Below are positions 52,049-54,971 of a DNA stretch of 54,971 nt, one piece after another; positions within the stretch are counted from its first letter, which is position 1, and each line of letters starts with the position of its first letter. The position numbers were made by a program, and so were the translations under genes. Source of the DNA: Candidatus Avimonas merdigallinarum (GTDB taxonomy: Bacteria > Bacillota > Clostridia > Oscillospirales > Acutalibacteraceae); assembly GCA_904377855.1 (NCBI GenBank), contig CAJFGS010000017.1:816-55786 (forward strand), read 5' to 3'. The notes beneath the pieces are model-generated. The model searched no databases. It worked only from the letters and a program-made list of their open reading frames with translations, and was not told where the DNA came from.

Positions 52049-52944
52049 GGACAAAGAAAAAGAATCGGGGGATAACCGCACTCAAGGCCCGGTACGGTTG
52101 GATTTGCGTGGCGCCTTGGGCGCTGGGTCTGGTCCTGTTCTTTATCTGGCCGGTTATCCAGTCCGTCGTTTATTCGTTTTGCAAGGTGAACCTTTCCGCC
52201 GGCGGAATGAACATCACGTTTTTGGGACTGGACAATTTCAAATACATATTCATGGAAAATGCGAATTATCTGGATTTTATGGTGGAATCCCTGGTGAAAT
52301 TCCTGTATTCCTTTCCGGTCATCCTGGTTCTCAGCCTCATTCTGGCGCTGATTTTAAATCAACGTTTTCGGGGGCGGCTCTTTTTCCGAGCCCTGTATTT
52401 TCTTCCGGTGATTATTGCCAGCGGAGCGGTTTTGAAAACCATTCTCTCCTCCACGGCGGCCGGGGTCTCCAATATGCAGCAGGACGAGAGCATTGCCATG
52501 AGTATGTTCAGCGTATCGGAGCTGGTGACAAGCCTTGGTCTGCCGCAGCAAATGAGCAGCTATTTTGTCACCTTGATGGACGGTATTACCGGACTGATTT
52601 GGAACTGTGGGGTACAGACCGTACTTTTCATTGCCGGACTTCAAGCGATTCCGCCCCTGCTGTATGAGGTCTCGCGGGTGGAGGGTGCTACCAGCTGGGA
52701 GGAGTTTTGGTTCATCACCTTTCCCATGCTGTCACGCGTGATAGTGCTGGTATCGGTTTTTACAATGGTTGAGCTGATAACCGATCCCACTAACAAGATT
52801 ATGGATCAGGCCTATGCCTTTATGCGTTCGCAATTTTACGGGGAAAGCTCTGCTATGCTTTGGAGTTATTTTCTGATAGTAGGCGTGCTCATGGCTGCTT
52901 TGTTAGGGCTGTTTAAAAAGTTCTGTCTCAACAAGTGGGAGTAG
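52045..52944 (+). CDS. sugar ABC transporter permease, second importer
   Basis: A 299-aa MalF-like permease with six helices; the EAA-like loop is EVSRVEGATSWEEFWFITFP. Its ATG overlaps the stop of the DUF5696 gene as ATGA. The periplasmic-facing segment (NMQQDESIAMSMFSVSELV) is unusually polar. Pairs with the next gene; the partner binding protein is not adjacent and may be the lipoprotein at 30700. Confidence 0.93.
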   Translation: MRTKKKNRGITALKARYGWICVAPWALGLVLFFIWPVIQSVVYSFCKVNLSAGGMNITFLGLDNFKYIFMENANYLDFMVESLVKFLYSFPVILVLSLILALILNQRFRGRLFFRALYFLPVIIASGAVLKTILSSTAAGVSNMQQDESIAMSMFSVSELVTSLGLPQQMSSYFVTLMDGITGLIWNCGVQTVLFIAGLQAIPPLLYEVSRVEGATSWEEFWFITFPMLSRVIVLVSVFTMVELITDPTNKIMDQAYAFMRSQFYGESSAMLWSYFLIVGVLMAALLGLFKKFCLNKWE

Positions 52945-52955
52945 GAGGGAAAGGA

Positions 52956-53921
52956 ATGCAGAGGATTTTACCCGTCAAAAAGCGTGGAAGCCGCGGGAAA
53001 CTCAAGCGTGCGCAGACGATACCGCTGGCTATTGGCCGCTATATTCTGCTCATCTCCATCGGTTACCTGGTGCTGTATCCGGTGATTTATATGATTTCCT
53101 CTTCGCTCAAGCCGGTCAGCGCGTATCTGGATGCCAGCATTATCTATATTCCGCGTGAATTCACCTTTGAGTTCTATGAATTTGCAATCAGAACCATAGA
53201 CTATTGGGATGCGCTTGGCTCTACATTTCTCTATGAAATGGCAAGTGCCGCCCTGGAAGTCATGATGTGTTCCTTTATTGGCTATGGAATGGCACGATTT
53301 AAATTTAAGGGCAAACGTTTTTTTGATGTTATGCTCATACTGCTTATATTGATACCGACCCAGATGATCATCACGCCAATGATGATGAACTACTCGCAAA
53401 TGGACGTATTCGGCATCGGGGGATTGTTTCATTCTCTGACCGGCATCGATTTACGGCCGAATATATTGGATACGGTCTGGACTTTTTACCTGCCGTCACT
53501 ATTGGGGGTGGGGCTGCGGGCCGGAACCCTTCTATATATCTACATCCAATTCTTCAAGGGGTTGCCTCAGGAGCTGGAGGAGGCAGCCTGGATTGACGGC
53601 GCCGGGCTTTTCAGAACCTTCTTTTCCATTGCCTTGCCTTCCTCCAGCGTTGTTTTCACCACCGTGATGATTTTTGCTCTGGTCTGGCATTGGAACGACT
53701 ATTTTCTGCCGATTATGTACTTGTCGGACAATTTCCCGCTGGCGGTTAAGATCTACGATATCGAAAGCCTGCTTACTCTTCAGAATGAGTGGGGAACCTA
53801 TGCTTCCATATCCACAAAAGGCGCGGCTTGCTTTTTGTTTATCCTGCCGGTGCTGGTGGTTTACCTTTTCCTGCAGCGGCGCTTCGTACAGAGCATCGAC
53901 CGCGTAGGAATCACCGGATGA
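52956..53921 (+). CDS. carbohydrate ABC transporter permease, second importer
   Basis: A 321-aa MalG-like permease with EAA loop EEAAWIDGAGLFRTFFSIALP. The ATG at 52956 is preceded by AGGAGGGAAAGG; an in-frame upstream start at 52935 lies inside the preceding gene. It completes the second permease pair. Again no ATPase gene follows. Confidence 0.93.
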   Translation: MQRILPVKKRGSRGKLKRAQTIPLAIGRYILLISIGYLVLYPVIYMISSSLKPVSAYLDASIIYIPREFTFEFYEFAIRTIDYWDALGSTFLYEMASAALEVMMCSFIGYGMARFKFKGKRFFDVMLILLILIPTQMIITPMMMNYSQMDVFGIGGLFHSLTGIDLRPNILDTVWTFYLPSLLGVGLRAGTLLYIYIQFFKGLPQELEEAAWIDGAGLFRTFFSIALPSSSVVFTTVMIFALVWHWNDYFLPIMYLSDNFPLAVKIYDIESLLTLQNEWGTYASISTKGAACFLFILPVLVVYLFLQRRFVQSIDRVGITG

Positions 53922-53959
53922 CGGCTTGAAACGCCGGGAGAAAGACAGAGGTATGAGAG

Positions 53960-54685
53960 ATGAGCTTTAAAAACGGACAGAAGAAAGTGTTGACGTTCAG
54001 CTTTGACGATGGCAACGAGGACGATGTGCGGCTGGTGGGGCTATTGAATCGGTACGGGCTGAAGGGAACCTTTAATCTCAACGCCGGTCTCCTGTCCCAT
54101 ACCTCCTCTTGGAATTTTGAGGGAGGAAAAGAGGTTCGCCATATCAATTATACAGAGCATCCTCATCTGTACGACGGCCACGAAATCGCCTGCCACACCT
54201 ATACCCATCCCCACCTTGAGGCACTAGATGCGGCCACCCTTGAAAACGAAATTGTTCTGGATAAAAAGGTGCTGGAATACCTTTACGGCTGTGAAATACA
54301 CGGCATGGCGCTGCCCTTTGGCTCCTACAATGATGCAGTAATACAAGCCGCCGCTGAAAACGGCATGGCCTATTGCCGGACCACCTGGGCGACTCAGAGC
54401 TTTTCTCCACCTGATTCGCTTCTGCTGCATCCTACCTGCCATTTTTTAGACGGGAATATAGGAGAACTGGCTCGGCGGTTTCTGGAATCCGAGACGAAGG
54501 AGCCGCAGCTTTTCTATATCTGGGGCCATAGCTATGAGCTGGTGACGGAGGATGACTGGGCCGCTTTTGAAGGTTTCTGCAAAAGCCTGTCCGGGCGGGA
54601 GGATATCTGGTACTGTACCAACATCGAGGCTATAAAGGCTATTCAAAACAAAGAAACAGGCAGGGATAACGATGAAAAACTATGA
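53960..54685 (+). CDS. polysaccharide deacetylase (CE4/NodB-like)
   Basis: A 241-aa NodB-homology enzyme without a signal peptide. Metal and catalytic motifs are FSFDDGN (D16/D17) and HTYTHPH (H79/H83), followed by ALPFGSYND. These enzymes remove N- or O-acetyl groups from sugars. Cytoplasmic location suggests action on imported oligosaccharides, complementing the GxDLY esterase. Overlaps the GH2 start by 14 bases, implying coupling. Confidence 0.9.
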   Translation: MSFKNGQKKVLTFSFDDGNEDDVRLVGLLNRYGLKGTFNLNAGLLSHTSSWNFEGGKEVRHINYTEHPHLYDGHEIACHTYTHPHLEALDAATLENEIVLDKKVLEYLYGCEIHGMALPFGSYNDAVIQAAAENGMAYCRTTWATQSFSPPDSLLLHPTCHFLDGNIGELARRFLESETKEPQLFYIWGHSYELVTEDDWAAFEGFCKSLSGREDIWYCTNIEAIKAIQNKETGRDNDEKL

Positions 54686-54971
54686 GAACCCGGAAAAGAC
54701 GAGCAAGGGACGGGAGGAAGGGAGAAGCTGGTATATCCCGGAGGGGCTATCGGAATACCGGCTGCTCAATGGCACCTGGCGGTTCCGGTATTTCCCCCGG
54801 GATATAGACGTGCCGGAAGAGATCAGGGAGTGGGACACCATTCCTGTGCCCTCCTGCTGGCAGACGGAGGGATACGAAAATCCCAACTACGCCAACATCA
54901 ACTATCCCTTTCCCTGCGATCCGCCCTATGTGCCGGACGACAATCCCTGCGGAGTATATGAACGGGATTTT
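54672..54971 (+). CDS. GH2 glycosidase, N-terminal part (cut by window end)
   Basis: The frame from ATG 54672 is open to the window edge, giving 100 residues. It reads LLNGTWRFRYFPRDIDVPEE, IPVPSCWQTEGYENPNYAN, and NPCGVYERDF, which is the conserved N-terminal sugar-binding domain of family 2 enzymes (beta-galactosidase, beta-mannosidase, beta-glucuronidase). Which substrate cannot be decided without the catalytic domain. No signal peptide, so intracellular. It overlaps the deacetylase end by 14 bases with CAGGGA upstream. Confidence 0.88.
   Translation, partial: MKNYENPEKTSKGREEGRSWYIPEGLSEYRLLNGTWRFRYFPRDIDVPEEIREWDTIPVPSCWQTEGYENPNYANINYPFPCDPPYVPDDNPCGVYERDF

Overview
The window looks like a chromosomal segment of a Gram-positive anaerobe of the class Clostridia, probably an Oscillospiraceae/Ruminococcaceae gut relative. 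The signs are strong AGGAGG-type ribosome binding sites, frequent GTG/TTG starts, sortase-type anchor signals, monotopic lipoprotein signals, DUF5696/YIP1-type proteins and ABC glycan importers without their own ATPase. No species can be named from the sequence alone.

Bases 1-15,313 are a visibly GC-rich core block. On the minus strand run hisH, hisF, pyrG, a small lipoprotein, folP, a four-helix membrane protein, folB and folK. A long GC-rich stretch without genes (6353-7205) follows. Next comes a minus-strand trio of small surface proteins: a 65-residue sortase-type substrate, a LamG-like protein and a membrane-anchored protein. Then on the plus strand are purB, a LysR regulator, purA and guaA, each purine gene with a recognisable promoter and two or three with clear terminators.

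Directly after the guaA 3' end, a known integration hotspot, the composition drops in GC. Bases 15,419-18,937 hold an integrase, an excisionase-like HTH protein, a strong promoter, small genes and a YqaJ-type exonuclease: a phage or integrative-element remnant. It abuts at about 18,970 a secreted two-repeat protein whose second repeat is cut off. Then come a YgjV-like membrane protein and a divergent AraC regulator split by an intact IS256-family element (21,024-22,368) with an 8-bp target duplication. A frameshifted HTH remnant and an MFS transporter follow.

Bases 25,239-54,971 form a large glycan-utilisation locus, cut by the window end. One arm (minus) has GH1, domain-swapped GH3 and a GxDLY/GDSL esterase. 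The other arm (plus) has a lipoprotein sugar-binding protein, two cell-surface multi-module binding proteins (618 and 1811 aa), a GH16 lipoprotein, then (after a minus-strand regulator) a solute-binding protein fused to carbohydrate-binding-like modules, two permeases, an NHL-YIP1 membrane protein, a DUF5696 lipoprotein, two more permeases, a polysaccharide deacetylase and a GH2 enzyme. The likely logic is surface capture and endo-cleavage of a substituted beta-glucan-like polymer, import by two permease pairs sharing an ATPase encoded elsewhere, and intracellular trimming by GH1, GH3, GH2, esterase and deacetylase. The regulator at 41.4-42.6 kb, a sugar-sensor-like domain with a C-terminal LuxR-type HTH, is the obvious candidate controller. 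The substrate is inferred, not shown.
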